Shown one piece after another: positions 37,477 through 50,870 of a stretch of 64,000 nt of DNA. The notes below the pieces were generated by a model. That model did no database searches, was not told the DNA's origin, and was given only the letters and a program-made list of their open reading frames with translations. Position numbers and translations under genes: made by a program. The first letter of the stretch is position 1. Each line of letters opens with the position of its first letter. Source of the DNA: Sipunculus nudus (taxonomy: Eukaryota; Annelida; Sipuncula; Golfingiida; Sipunculidae); assembly GCA_026874595.1 (NCBI GenBank), contig CM049311.1:16763676-16827675 (forward strand). Reading direction: 5' to 3'.

Positions 37477-37503
37477 TTGTCACGACCGTTGGTACAACGC
37501 CTG
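37477..37503 (+). CDS. Candidate 27-nt exon: Thr-rich stalk, part 2
   Basis: Good acceptor (ATTAATTTACAG) and consensus donor (CCTG|GTAAGT). With the G left over from the previous candidate exon it reads VVTTVGTTP and ends with a lone G, i.e. again phase 1 to phase 1. Its GC content clearly exceeds that of its flanks. It would extend the Thr/Pro stalk from 36632-36691 and hand over in phase 1 to the candidate at 45785. Confidence 0.4.
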
Positions 37504-40244
37504 GTAAGTCTGTAAAATGATGAAGTTCTATTGATTTGAATTTTATTTTTTGATGTATGTATGCACTATTCCGCATGGTTAATATAAAGAAAATAATGTA
37601 TTATAGAAATAGAGTGGAATTCCACCTTGCGAACACACAACAACTTTCAACCGACGCACAATTATGACCACTCGTATACTTTTTTTATTTAGAAATGACT
37701 AAAACCGGGACCATCCGAGAATTAAGAATGTCCTGGCCTTGGTGCTAATTAAAGCACCCGAATGCAGCTAGAAAGTAGTCTGAAAAAAAGTTAAAAAAGT
37801 GACTATTCTGAAAGGCGTTGCTGCGCAAACGATACATAAAAAAGTACAGTGCTGACTGATTAATTAGCAGCGCCGTGTGGCTAATCATCTTGCGCGGTAA
37901 ACATCCTGATAGATCTAATTATGGATCTGTTTAATCCTAAACGGACTCATATCTTACTCATCGAGGCTTTTGAGCAGTTAAGTTTACCTTACTTATATTG
38001 TAACGTATGGAGCTATGTAGTTTTCGATATATAATTGGAAGATTTCGTGTTCCTTACAAGTTTACGTTTACTTCTTCATGGAATATATTCATCTGACAGT
38101 CCTCAGGCAGCATATCACATCTAGCTGATATGTTTGTCATGAATTAAAAAAAGAACATATTTTATTCATAATAGGGCCCTTTTGTAATGTAAAACATCAT
38201 GTTAAGAAAAGTTTGACCAATATCATAATTATTGTATAATGTCGATCTGCAACAACTTCGAACATTATCGATCTCTTTCCTATATATGATGTGATTGATA
38301 ATTAATGCTGATGGTAAGATAAGGAATATTTGCTGAGGTGATTTAGGAAAGGCTCCTACTGGTCATTACTGCCTACAGGCGCGGAACAAAATACAAATCA
38401 TTACCTGAACTGTTTGAAATATTGAAACATTCAAAGAACATAATAATAGGTTATGCACTCTATATATAAATATAGTGCATAACCTATTATTATGTTCTTT
38501 GAATGTTAGGGTTATTATTTAAAACTGACACTCTGACGGAATGAATTATAATTTTCCTATGAAAAAATGACACATCGATACGGGATTTCTGCATATAGAA
38601 GTAATATATAGCCAAGATATATCAATCGATTGCGGAGAAAAAATAAGTTATTCCATTGCGTTTACAAGAATTCCTACGATTTTGGATACTTAGTTTTATT
38701 ATCAGTTGCCCTGAGATGAATAGAAATTAAGAAAGAACATGACCAAACCCATATGCTAAAATCCTACCTGAAAGAGATAAAAGATTGATTCTCTATCGGC
38801 AAAATATCACAGGAACATTCATTTGACACCCTCTACACATCATAGCCGCTTAAATTAAATATTTGCTTAAGGCGGTGCAAAGTTATAATGATAGCGTAAC
38901 TAACGGATACATGAGTTTTTCATCACCAGAGACCCAAGGTTGTATATACTGCGTGCTTATTTTGCTATTAAAAGCATTATGGTCATTATTTGGCTCGCGG
39001 CTAATTACATATACTAATTAGCTAATTTTAAAATCAATGGACTACTGCAGGGTAAGAATAATTTAAATGCAGCATTTAATATATATAACTAAAGTGAACT
39101 ATTGAGCAACTATTTCTGCATTGATGACCATATGAAAAGTGCTCAATTATTGGTCTAATTTGCATCATTAATCCGCATTTTTAAAATAAAATATTGCTTA
39201 TTAAGATTTTATATATACATAAGTTATATCTGAATATTGTATATGAAAATTGTATGCCCGAAATACCTTGCTTTTTCTGTAAAGTGAAACATAATAAATT
39301 TATTTATTATATAATCAATTCCATTTTTCTTTCAGAAATACAACTTCATGCAAATTATATTATATAATATGAACAATAGAACAATGGTCATAGCAGATAT
39401 AAACTTTACCGTAAAAAAATTTCCCCAAATATAAACTAAAAAAAGTGTTTATGTTAAGCATTATCAACTTGATTTTTGGTTAATCATGTCCATAATCGCG
39501 GTTTTTGAGTGATATATATCCAACGTTTAATGTGGCCGCCATTTGTCGTAGATGGCGAAATAAAAACTGCAAATATTGATTTTTAGTTAAATTATGATCC
39601 TAAGTTATAAAAAGGTAAGTTTGCAAAAATTTTTTTTATTTAAATTTGACAGAATTCAGAATTCAAAAATAACTGCAAACACTAAAAGGGCCGTCGAAAA
39701 CAAATTTAGTTTGTGAGTAAAACATTGCCGTGGCGTTCAATAATGCCTTTAGTTTGCTCATAAGGGAAGAGGGGCATGTGTAATTTCCCAAAAAACAAAT
39801 AACACGTTAATGCATGACTAAAACTATTTGGTTTAATCACACCGGTGGTAATCATTACAATGATACATTAATTACCCACTGTTTCGAGGGAGTCATTGAA
39901 TTTTCACATTATGGAAACATTTTATTGGGATAACGACACGATATGGCATTTTTTTCTCATTCAGAGCCATGTAACATGAAGCATGCTGAGCTCTGTGACA
40001 CGTTAAGTAAGGGGACGGATAAATTTGTGAGTACAATACCACACTATCACAGGGTTTTCAAAATGATGAAAACTTGGATAGTCCTGGTTGCGCAGGCATT
40101 AAATTTGGGGAGTCCCGTCTTAGTTTAGACCATCCAAAAGGGAGAAGATATAAGTTCTTATTCGAATGGTTTTCTAAATAATAAATCTTAGTCGTATCAT
40201 ATGATTAGAAATCGTGTCATTAAATCGTGTCATTAAAGTCACAT
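37504..40244. other. AT-rich sequence (possible intron) with a perfect palindrome
   Basis: No reading frame of note. The palindrome at 38426-38507 is listed separately. Confidence 0.45.
38426..38507. repeat. Perfect inverted repeat, 34-bp arms, 14-nt loop
   Basis: Left arm 38426-38459 starts AACATTCAAAGAACATAATA. Right arm 38474-38507 is its exact reverse complement ending TTCTTTGAATGTT. The loop is CTATATATAAATAT. A transcript from either strand would form a long, mismatch-free hairpin. Confidence 0.95.
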
Positions 40245-40265
40245 CAGTGGCGCATCCAGGACATG

Positions 40266-40340
<75 letters not shown>

Positions 40341-41339
40341 GAGCCATGAAACAATGATTTATTTGTATATATATGTATATATATACCAATAAATCATTTT
40401 TTTCAGATAATATTAATGTTCTACAAAGCCCTATTAGTAAGAAGCAAGCATATTTGTTTGAACAAACTTGTTTGAACACTCTGCGTGGCTGTAAAATTGT
40501 CTCCTAATAAACATAAGAAATATATTCTTAGTTCGTGCATTATTATTATGATTATGATTAGTAATTTTGTAAGGTATCAGTTGTTAATTATGTTAACCGT
40601 TGGGCCCTAATGTACATATAATGAATTATTTGATCAACAAGAAGATACATGCATCAATAAGTGTAGTTTTGTAACGTAATTGTAATTCTTAAGTAGAAGA
40701 TAGTCAGCACACCTGTAAAAAAACTGGAATGGGTAAACTATTATATGTCACTGAATCTCTCAAAGGTGACTGCATCTATTTTTCATGTAAAGCTTCTGAA
40801 AATGAATTCCATAATATAGGTTTTTCTTTTGATAAATTATTTTTGCAGCAATTCAGTTCAAACTGGAGCCAGTTGGGGTTAAAAATTAATAAATATAGTC
40901 TGACCGGTGGTAATTAAAGTACATAAACACAAAAAATATTGGAATTGTAAAATAATCATTGACTGTTATTTGCATGCCATTTTCTGGTTTGTATTCTTAT
41001 TAAAAATACAGCTTTCAAACATCAAGCCTGGCCATCCAGCTCCAGTGACAATAGCTGGGTATTTAGAGATGATTTCAATTACCCCAGAATCAAGAAACTG
41101 GAAGCTTTTCTATAGTCTCTTTGTGTATTCTAGGGTAGATTAAAAAAATGAGGCATAGCGAACATCCAGTGAAAGTACAAATAGCTTGCATAGATTGTTT
41201 AACAGTTTTTGGCCATCCACCATGATCTTACAGAACAATCATAGAGTTTGAAGACATGAGAGAATTGTGTAAGTATATAAGTGTAAGAGGCATTAAAGGG
41301 GGCGCATGCCCCTTTGCGCCCCCTCTTTTTACGCCCCTG
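40245..41339. mobile_element. Short-TIR DNA transposon remnant, about 1.1 kb
   Basis: Left end CAGTGGCGCATCCAGG, right end TTTTTACGCCCCTG (inverted CAGGGGCGTAAAAA); the outer 8 bp match at seven positions. Both sides are flanked by the direct repeat CACAT (40240-40244 and 41340-41344), a plausible 5-bp target duplication. The interior includes a long (TA)n run at 40268-40337 and 62- and 78-codon frames (40729-40917, 40907-41143) with no recognised domain. Also palindromic near the right end (GGGGGCGCATGCCCC). Superfamily unassigned; CAGKGGCG termini are common among hAT-like MITEs. Confidence 0.5.
40268..40337. repeat. (TA)n microsatellite, about 35 units
   Basis: Uninterrupted TA dinucleotides beginning 23 bp inside the left end of the 1.1-kb element. 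Confidence 0.95.
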
Positions 41340-41344
41340 CACAT

Positions 41345-44300
41345 GGCTGACAAGCCGTTCAGGCGAGCCTGCCATGATTGACACAAGCCAAGCCAATAAA
41401 TGATTTATCCAACATGCCCCGCCTCATTGGTCGAAGTTCACGCGTGTCATTTTGTTTTGGCTACGCACCAGTGTTTTTGCATATTTGTAAAGTCACCATG
41501 AAACCTCACTTGCATAGTCACTTTTCATGACCCTGTGATGCAAGCAGATTTGAACGTACAGTTAGAACAAAGGAAAATACGCCTTATGTGAGGCAATCAG
41601 TGCCTACCCCACAGACGGGTTTGTTTGAAGCTGCTGGTATTCGTCATTGATTGCTACAAGGCCCCAAAGCTGCAAATTTGCGCGTCCCATCGCACGCTTG
41701 TACCATAAAAACCAAGCATCCGTAAAAGATTTCAAGCATGAGATAGACGTTTACCCCCCGTTCCTGAAAGTCCTGCTGAATCATCACATGTCTATTTTTT
41801 TTTAAAATTAAAGCCGATTAACTATACCAGATCATGTACGTTTTCAAGCAGAATGAACACAATATCCTGCTCTTCACAGTTCCATTCAATATTTATCGGC
41901 TGAAATTAATGTAAATTTAATAATATTAATAACATTTAATAACCACATTGCATATTATTACTAAGATAATAAAACACTTCGATATTTTAAAATTATTTTT
42001 AAATGAAATAACAAAGGAAACACTATACACATACATTAAAAATAAATGGAACATAAATATAATGTATAATGAAATTATTTAATGCGGGTTGTGTATCAGC
42101 TTTCAGATTACCACGCCTGCATATCCGAGGTGAATGAAAACTATAAGAATACAAATAACGTTCCTTGCAGTATTAGAAATGCTGTAGGTATTTATATATG
42201 TCGACGGTTCAGATTCCAAAAAACTTTCATGAAGTATTTGACGAAAGGGTAAGAAACGGGTGAAAGGATTCATCAAATACAATATGACCTTTCTGCACAA
42301 GCTGCCTCCTTTGTACTCTGCTAAGTATAAAATTTCAGCAGGTACAGAGCATAAAGGCTGGATTATTTAGCACTAGTGGGATGAATAAAAATTAAATTAA
42401 AATAAATATGATGAAGCATTAATGAAACAAAAACATATTTGTAGACAGTATTTGTTAGATTCAGCTACAATATTTAAGGTTTTCTCATTGCCATAAAGTT
42501 TTAAATGAGTTTTATATTCTATTATTCTAAAGTTATATTTCGAATTGTCATCTCGAATATTTGTGCTAAATAAAACAGGCCTTTTTTCAGCATTAGTTTT
42601 AAGAAAATTATGAGCCTTATTTAAATGAATTTTAAAGTGTCAATTCATAATATGATTTTACCCATAAAGTGTTTGCTACTTCCAACAATAATATTCGATA
42701 AATGAGGCAAAATCTGCATTTTGGCAATGGTAAATTTCGTTTCAGTAAAGTAACGCCTCTACCCGATGATCCGGAGAAGGATTTGATAAGCTTTATAACT
42801 GCCGTCCCTTCATTTAGGCAAAGTTTCTAATTAAACTATGACTAATTGGTGTTAAAGCTGGCCAACCTTATTTTTTTGTTAATATCAGTATACATGCTAA
42901 AGCAATTCATTATAGGGGGAAATGTCACTGTTTATGTTGCCTTACATAGTTATTTTAGTTCAGACCAATCAAATATAACTAGGGCTACTTGGAAATTATA
43001 GTAACAAAAATACCGAAATTAGGTCAGCTAAACGTAGAAGAAATGCATAATTTCTTCATGTTTGCGCAATTATTCTGAAGAACTGGTCCGTAATGTTTAG
43101 TTCAAATATAGCATTGTGGTCGGAATATATTTAATGACGATTGTCATTCTTTTAAAATGATGGAATACTGCACGAGCGAGAAGCAGGCTTGAAAAAATAA
43201 TTCATGACTGCTGATTAAATTATTGTCAAAAATGTATTAAAAAAAATAAAAGCAATTTCACCATAAAAACGATTTGGGTAAAATATAGTTAAGCCAATAA
43301 AGCATTTGTATATGTAATCTCTTAGTAGTGTCTAAACTCAATCTGGGAATTGTGCATTTTTCTTTTACTGTTTTGGTATGAAACAACATGATTATATCTT
43401 TAAATGGCAATATATACAATGAACACAATCCGTGCAGCCATTGCTTTAAACGGCTGTATAGAGCTCATAGATGTGCGATGCATTTACACATTTTATAAAT
43501 CTCTCAGTGTACGAGCTCAACAGTCGAACATGCGAACGCATATAACATGGGATAATTGATGTAATTTTGGAACATGTATGATACGATCAATCATTTGTAT
43601 TTGCTGTGGCAATTGTATGGTCCTTTGATTAACAGCAGCCTATTATATAAAATGTCAATTAAGAATGTTTTAGTCGTAAGTCACAGTATTTGTTGTGGAC
43701 AATGTTTGTCGAAGAACCCACGAACGAATTCACTGGTCCGTTCTTTTTATTTTAACATTCTCTTGAAATATTTATAATTGTATATTGTTTAGAATATTCC
43801 AAGTACTAACCTACCTAAATTCAATAGGTATCTTAGGGTTTTAATGTGTAATATTAAATGGCCGCTTAATACACATTAACTAAAAAGCATTTGATACAAC
43901 ATTTCGTAGTTGGGAAGCTTCATTTCCATTTCATAACCATTTCAGATGGCAAATGAATTTCAACATAACAACACTTATTTAACTACAAAATGATAATGTG
44001 ATTCCTGCATTTTAACCTAAAATATTTCAGTTATTGAAAACTAGTTGTGCTGGCGTGATTAACTGACATATTTTGTTCTTTGTTTCTTTTTGGTATGTCA
44101 GTATGAAAATTTAAATCCATATTTCTTATTATTTTTAAATCTTTTTCATCATCGATACTGCTTTTTTATTCTTTCAATTAACAAATCTATTTAATGTTGG
44201 TGTATATAAATATTTTAAATTACACGCTGTACATGAAATTAAAATAGTGCACCATTATATTAATTAAATTTCTTTCTTATAAAATTGAAGAAAAACTGTT

Positions 44301-45195
44301 TTTTAAACATCATTAATGTTATAAAGAGAGACCAAAGAGTGCTAAATTCAGCTTTCAAAAGCCATGACCTCTGCTATTCTTAAAGATTTCTACTTTGATC
44401 ACTACTGCATAGTGATCGGTCAAGCTCTTTCCTTTTTCACCGTCACAACTGTGCAGTGTGTGTATATTTTCTATATTTTTCTGTGATTTTAATGCTTTTT
44501 GCAACAAATATATAATCACTCTGCTTCTGAGTTTCACGCTATTATCGGCACATGTAATTAAGGTATACATGTTAACAATAGAAACATAAATTTTCTAGAA
44601 AAGGTTAATATTTGGCAGAAAATATAGCCCTCGGGTATCATGTAATAAATCGTGTAATAAATATAAAGTATATAGACAGGGAATAGACAGGCAGTAAATA
44701 TACAGTGACAGATGAGACAGAAGATATAATATGAGGAGACAGACAATAGATATACAGTAAGGGAACAGACATAATACACGCAGGGAGTTCAATGACAGTA
44801 TAATGGTCGAATATACATATACCCTTTTGAATAAACATAAAAGTACCAACATTGTTAAATATACATATACCCAATTGATTGAATATAAATATGCCCCCTC
44901 GATTTAATAAAAGTTGTTCTCATTTGCTTAAATAGTTTTCCCTTTTGTTTGAATGTACATGTACCCCATAGGTTGAAATATTGCATGACACCCTTCGAGT
45001 AACCATCGAGGTACACACAAGAGTATCACATTTTAAAGATAATAATATTTCATTTTTTTATGTGAAATAGGAAAATTCCTTTTATAGAAAGCAAAATGAT
45101 CTATAGTGATGAAATCAATACCTGTTGTAAGGAAATAAGGTAATTTCGGAATGGTAGTCTTCAGATTTTTTATTTTTATGGTACCCTTTAAGTTG

Positions 45196-45200
<5 letters not shown>
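41345..45200. other. Unique AT-rich sequence, no gene established
   Basis: A less AT-rich patch at about 41385-41790 includes TTTTGGCTACGCACC (41455-41469), repeated exactly at 54042-54056. Overlapping minus-strand frames at 44558-44874 are Tyr/Ile/Leu-rich and unconvincing. Nothing else is identified. Confidence 0.4.

Positions 45201-45248
<48 letters not shown>
45201..45248. repeat. (TA)n microsatellite
   Basis: About 24 uninterrupted AT dinucleotides following GTTGGTTTT. Confidence 0.95.
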
Positions 45249-45251
<3 letters not shown>

Positions 45252-45784
45252 TTTAAACCCGAGTCACAGAACTAACACCAAAATACTACATACTACATGT
45301 GTCGACACATCGACTTATTAGGCAATAGGGAGAAATTTATGCAATATAGAAACGCTTCCTTCATGAATGATCATAACATTTGCTCATTAACTAATCTGCA
45401 ATAAATCTTCAACGCAACATTATTTCCCTAACGTCCATGGTACCAAGCCATACAAAAGGTATGGTTATTATTATGGCATTAAATTTGGTGTGCGAGGGAA
45501 CTATACTTAAGTTTATATCAAAAAGACATTTATATATGGTATTGAATGTTATCTTTACCTAATTGTTTGGTTATCTGTATCGCAATTCATGAGATCAAAC
45601 AATAAGCTTTCACCACCAGCACCAACCCTTTATCTTTCAAACAGATAAGTATTTATACGAGGACCACTGCCCTATGCCAAGTCTAATGTTTCAAATTCCA
45701 AGTACGATATGATCTGTTGTTATTGTGAATCTGAAATTCAAATGTAGAATGGATCATTTAAACACACCTAATATATTTTCACAG

Positions 45785-45866
45785 GCCGTTGTCTTGTAAG
45801 TGATCGGAGAATCAGGAACGATGAACTTACTGGGTCTTCTTGTTGCGTGGCAGATACAGACGTTAG
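45785..45866 (+). CDS. Candidate exon: F5/8 type C-like start, or alternatively a signal-peptide exon
   Basis: 82 nt between an AG (TATATTTTCACAG) and donor GTTAG|GTATGT. Model A: entering in phase 1 from 37477-37503 it reads (G)RCLVSDRRIRNDELTGSS, then CCVADTDVR. The pattern C-x(n)-I-x-(N/D)-(D/E)-x-(L)-T-x-S-S resembles the start of F5/8 type C (discoidin) domains, and a Thr-rich linker before such a domain is a common layout. It leaves in phase 2, compatible with 52296-52325. Model B: an ATG at 45821, preceded in frame by TAA, gives MNLLGLLVAWQIQTL ending in phase 1. That looks like a signal-peptide core and is compatible with 47190-47219. TAATATATTTT just upstream could be a TATA box under model B. 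The sequence alone cannot decide between them. Confidence 0.4.
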
Positions 45867-47555
45867 GTATGTAGTTAAGATAATATTCTTAACAACATGA
45901 GCAAACATGAAAAGACTTTCTTAGGAAGTCAGGCCGAGCAAAAGTATTAACAGGTCCAAAAAAAAATCTTGAATTCATTCTGAAAAGATTGCACAACGAA
46001 TAATATAATTTATTGAGGTATAATATGCAGCATCATGTTAATGTATCACAATGAAACTTTATTAAAAACATGCAAATCTTGTGCAATTATAATTTTTAGA
46101 GAGTGACTGAAAATACACGAAAATCCGTTTAAAACTGCTTTTCTTGTTCTTGGAGTGTGTATAATCAGCATGAGTTGATTATTCTCGAAATCATCGAATA
46201 ATGAAAATGTTTAGGTATTATGTTATAACTGATGTTTGTTGGGTGATAAGTTATGGTTAACTGTAACTTGTGTTCGTTGACTTGATAATATCCTTTATTT
46301 TGGAAATAAGGATTTTGCTTAGAAATAAATGAGTTAGAACTGATATAGTGGCACTTACTTGCATAAGTTGGTCGTCTTTGGTCCGTCTGTTTCCGATCAT
46401 TTTAAAATTAATTGCCTGAAGTTAAATGATTTGAAGTTAACCACCTGTCAACGCCGAATAAAGTTTCCGTTCCACAACAAAAATTCTTCTGAAATCTAAA
46501 TTAAGCATTAATATACAATTGTTATATCAATTTTGTGAAGAACATCTCTCCATCAAATATAATGACAGATATCTAGGTATTATGAGTTATACATATGGAA
46601 AATCTTTATGTCTTAAAAAGTTGTCGGTGTACTATTAATCATTGGAAATGTCTGAAAGGATCGAACATACCTAGATTACTAAGAAAGAGGTGAAATGTTT
46701 CCTTTTGTACCCGTAAGCCTATAATTTGTCATCCCTTTTGTATTCTTTGCGTGGCAAAAATGTTCAGAAAACTAATATTACATATGCTACATTCTATTGA
46801 ATTTTATGAAATAAGGGTTTTGTTATTAATTGTTAACTAAACAAAGTAATACTAAAGAAAGCCGTTGATGTGCTCATTGATTACATACTTTAAGACTGTC
46901 CTAAAAATGCAGCTGTAATTTTAGCTTATTCCTCCATTTTTTTTTACAAGTTGAGCGATGATGACATGTTAAATTTCATTTGGATACATCTATCCTGAAT
47001 CAACTTATACATGAAGTTCAAAATGTAGAATACATTCAACATATTGTAAAAATCAAGCTTGTAGAACAAAGTTATATCCTCTTCGTCACGTGGGAGGTGC
47101 CCTTACTATTATTCAGTAATAACAATAATTATATCCAGCATTCCACACATATGCCTAAAAGTCATCAATTGGTGCTGTTTATTTTGCAGTTGTCTGGACA
47201 AATGGAGTTGAGGCCGGGGGTAAGTAAAATGTGATTTATAAAAAAAAACTCTGTCCTTAATTTTTTATTTCTAAATGTCAAAATAAAAAAAATAATCGAG
47301 TATAAATTTTATCACTACTGCATTTCTCAACAAATCAGTCTATTAAACTGGTTGACATAATGATTATCTTTCCTACAAAATAATTATAATGAATTTTAAT
47401 ATACAAAGTAAATGGTAGAAGGTAAATAATTCATGAAAAAAATGTAACTTTTCAATTGAAAAAAAATGATAGAATATTTTATTTGGGACACATAATGTAT
47501 GTAGGACCATGTAGATGCTTTAGTAAAGACTTATTTATATATATATATATATATT

Positions 47556-47614
<59 letters not shown>

Positions 47615-48429
47615 GAATGAGGTCGATCTGAGTCACTACCGCCGCTCATTAGATGACTAAAAACTCAAATGCGGCAATTAGGCCGGGTTTAAACAGCACT
47701 TATAGTAAACATAACCAAAACCCATTCTGAGTGTATAGACTTAGAGCAACATGGTACCAGCTCAATACTTCTATTCGATGAACTAACACACTGTATCAAG
47801 CATATTGGTAATTAGTCTTTGTAAATCAACCAATTTCACATCACACTTGATGAAGGAGCTCAGAGCTACAAATTATCGCCAACAAATAAACAGTCCTGTT
47901 CATAATGGATGACGAAAAAAAAATATGTTATATAACCTCCATTTTGTAAAGAACTACTCTCCATTAGATTTCACCAGATATTACTTTGTATTATGTATTA
48001 TGCGTATGCATAATCTGTGAGTATACTTCGTCAGTTGTCGGGATATGGGATCCTTTGGAATTATATTTGGCGAGATTAGATGTATATGGATTACTTTCCA
48101 AGCGGTTAAATGTGTGTTTTCGTATCCGCAAGCGCATTAGCCTGTCATTTAAATACCTTAATAATCATAATGGAGGCCTCAGGCCCATAGATTCAACATA
48201 TTTACATACATAATATATAATACACAGTCACGTGAAAAATAATAAAAATAATAATTAGATAATAACTTAATAATAAATAAACAAAAACATGTACACATTA
48301 TTTCAACAATATAGTCCGGCTGTCAAACGTCCGATTTCAAGTGAAATGCCTTCTGAAATATTAGAAAGGGTCGCGCCCTGACATATTTGAGCTTTATAGG
48401 GAATTGAGACGTCGCTATTTTTTTAATTT
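45867..48429. other. AT-rich sequence (possible intron), (TA)n tract at 47536-47610
   Basis: Contains the 30-nt exon-like segment at 47190-47219 and a compound TA tract at about 47536-47610. A 14-nt match (GGCCTCAGGCCCAT, 48175-48188) to the inverse of the LINE tail near 60739 hints at another LINE tail on the minus strand. A 75-codon frame at 47986-48213 has no recognised domain. Confidence 0.4.
47190..47219 (+). other. Exon-like 30-nt segment (model B)
   Basis: Acceptor GTTTATTTTGCAG and donor GGGG|GTAAGT are both strong. In phase 1 it reads VVWTNGVEAG, extending the leader MNLLGLLVAWQIQTL. In the phase 2 needed by model A it has a stop, so it must be skipped or false under that model. Confidence 0.25.
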
Positions 48430-48720
48430 TTAGGTTTGCTCATTTCTCTCTTGGACCTTGTCCGCTCTTAGAGATAACGGTCTCTAAACCGATGTTGTCA
48501 TGGTCGAGGATCTTATTTTGCTCATATCGGTATTACTTCTTATCCTGTGTTAGAGATTAAGTTCTCTGCACATGTTTCTATGGTAGAAGTGTATGCTGAA
48601 TCATTTCAAACTACCAATCAATGATTTATTAATATGCAAATTAGCCGTCGACGTTATAGAACTTCTAGTTTTGGTCATTTCCCTCTTAGTCCTTGATTCA
48701 TCTCACAGTTCATGGTATCT
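48430..48720 (-). repeat. Left arm of an inverted tandem-repeat element
   Basis: Three imperfect units with the inverted motif (T)TTGGTCATTTCCCTCTTAGT / CCTTG at about 48438, 48518 and 48675, plus AATATGCAAATTAGCC. These are reverse complements of the units at 50335-50870. Confidence 0.55.
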
Positions 48721-50334
48721 ACATCAATGTTTTTAACGATGAACGATTTCAAATACCGTTTGAAGAGTTTTAGGGACTGATATAAAAATATAAGAAATGA
48801 AAAATTATTTATAAAAAAACATTAATTTCAATAAAAGAAGCTTCTGTACCTTTTTGTTTTGTGGCCACCTACTGCCCATGGAGCTTTGGCAAGCCCAATA
48901 TCGGAGAGCAAGGCTTTCCGAAAATTTCCCTTTTATTCAAAGACTTTGGTGAAAGTTTGGCCTTTCGATTGAACGCTAATTTTCCGAAAGGTAACCAGGC
49001 ACGCTAATCACTTGACCAACAGTAACAAGAAAATTGTGTCAGCGCGAATGTTTATGTCAGAATGTTGTTTGATGCATTATTACATATTAAATGTATAGCC
49101 GCTGTTTAAAATTAAATGCATTTTGGATAAAACAAACAATTTTTTTCGCATCAACGTCAACGTTTTAAACCATTTTGTGTTAAATGGCTACTTATAATAT
49201 TTCGTTTGAAGAATTTTTTTTTTTTTTCTAAGGATTTAATTCCCATGGCAAATCTTTGGTTTGCTAAAGTAAGCGGTATTCTTTTTGCATATTAATATAC
49301 TTTGCAACATGGAAATAGAATGTTATTTCTTGTAATATCAATCTAGGAAACCGCTGATAACCGCTAGATAAGATTGTTTCCCTACCATAATAGAAGCCAA
49401 TGAAACAATACAGGATTGCAAATCGGTAGATCTGGAAGCAAGTTTACACGATGGTGAACAATTCTTCTAAAAATGCCATCAGGACTGTTTCATCCTTTAC
49501 CTAATAGAAATACTGAGGATACCGCGTAAAAAGGCCTTATAAATGAACATTGTCTATGATTTTATTCACCAAAATTAAACGTTAGAGAACAAGTGCTTAT
49601 TCTGTAGTGGAATTTGAATTGTTAAATCGATTCTAAAAATCCTGAGAGTTGAGGGTAGCCTTTTTCTCGGGTAGTGCCTACAGTCAGTTCTGGACATACG
49701 CAATGCAAGTTAAGATAAAATTTGTCAAATTGCTAAGTACTTTATTTTGTCCAGTATTAGCTGCTAAAACAATTGACCTCCACCTTGGCAACCACTAAGG
49801 CAGATAATTATTGATAAGAAAGGAATACCTCTGCGATTGACGCAAATCTCTCAGCATTTGAAGATTATCGGTGCAAATAACATTGCACAAATGGTGTACC
49901 CAATCTTTTGCTTTTCGCAGCAGCAAGGCAATCCTCACTTCTTTATTTGATTTGCGAGTGATACACAATGACGAATTGACTTTGGTTTGTAAAGGAAAAA
50001 TAAAGACGATCGATTCGTAATTCTAACAAATAATAAGAAATTACAGTGACTACGAGCTACCAGACTAAAGACATCGTTATTCAACCTGAGTTATTTCAAC
50101 ACGACTTTCACTTCTCTACCAGATATCAAGCAAACTTTATAACATCGCAAATGGTGGCTTAAGTAGATACATTTTTACTGATATCTTCACCAGTCATCCG
50201 ACAGCATTGCAAATAGACTATTTTGATAAGCCGGTAAACAAATGATGATCTCAGAGTATGGGATGTGTTAATCTCATAATGAGTACCTACGTTTACGTTT
50301 TCATGCAGCTAAGGCCTAATAAATGGACATAATT
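48721..50334. other. Interior of the inverted-arm element, no gene seen
   Basis: About 1.6 kb between the arms. An exon-like 36-nt segment at 49233-49268 (long T tract, AG, donor GTAAGC) is present but isolated. No transposase-like frame. Confidence 0.4.
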
Positions 50335-50870
50335 GAAGACAATTTGGTTCGAGAAAATTATAAATAGGAGTTCGAATAATGACGACGCTCAAATTGCAAA
50401 CATAAATCATTATAAATCATTAAGATATTTGAAACGTTTTGTCATAATCCATTGGCATGAAAACAAGGGAATGGACATCGGAATCTCTGAAAAATATAGA
50501 CAAGAATTGATAGAAATATTGACAAAATAAGAAGTAAATTGAATAACTAAAAATTCATTAAATAGAATGAAACGGTCCATCATACTCCTCTACCATAAAA
50601 ACATCGGTGTAATCACCCTAACCTCATATATAGGACACGAACTAAGAGATATGTGAGCAAAATAAGAAGTTCCAGTAATGGCGACAGCTATTTTGCATAT
50701 TACAAATTTATTAAATAGTTTTTTTAAACGGAACCTCATACACCTTCTTCATCGATACATATGTGTAGACACATTAATCTCTCAGTAGGACAAGAACTAA
50801 GAGATATATGAGTAAGATAAGGAATTCAAATAAAGGCTACAGCTGATTTGCATATTAAAGGATTTTATGT
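50335..50870 (+). repeat. Right arm of an inverted tandem-repeat element
   Basis: Units of about 136-155 bp. ACAAGAA(C/T)T(A/G)A(G/T)AGATAT...GA(T/A)AAG recurs at about 50496, 50632 and 50787, each followed by a GCTATTTTGCATATTA-like stretch. ACCATAAAAACATCGGTG in this arm matches, inverted, CCGATGTTGTCATGG in the left arm. Confidence 0.6.

Noticed and set aside
44558-44874. Overlapping minus frames rich in Leu/Tyr/Cys, suggestive of a membrane protein
   Set aside because: Three overlapping frames show similar hydrophobicity, as expected from AT/CT-rich low-complexity DNA.
49233-49268. 36-nt exon-like segment with a strong polypyrimidine tract and GTAAGC donor
   Set aside because: Phase 0 only, incompatible with both gene models; shows that exon-like pairs can arise by chance here.
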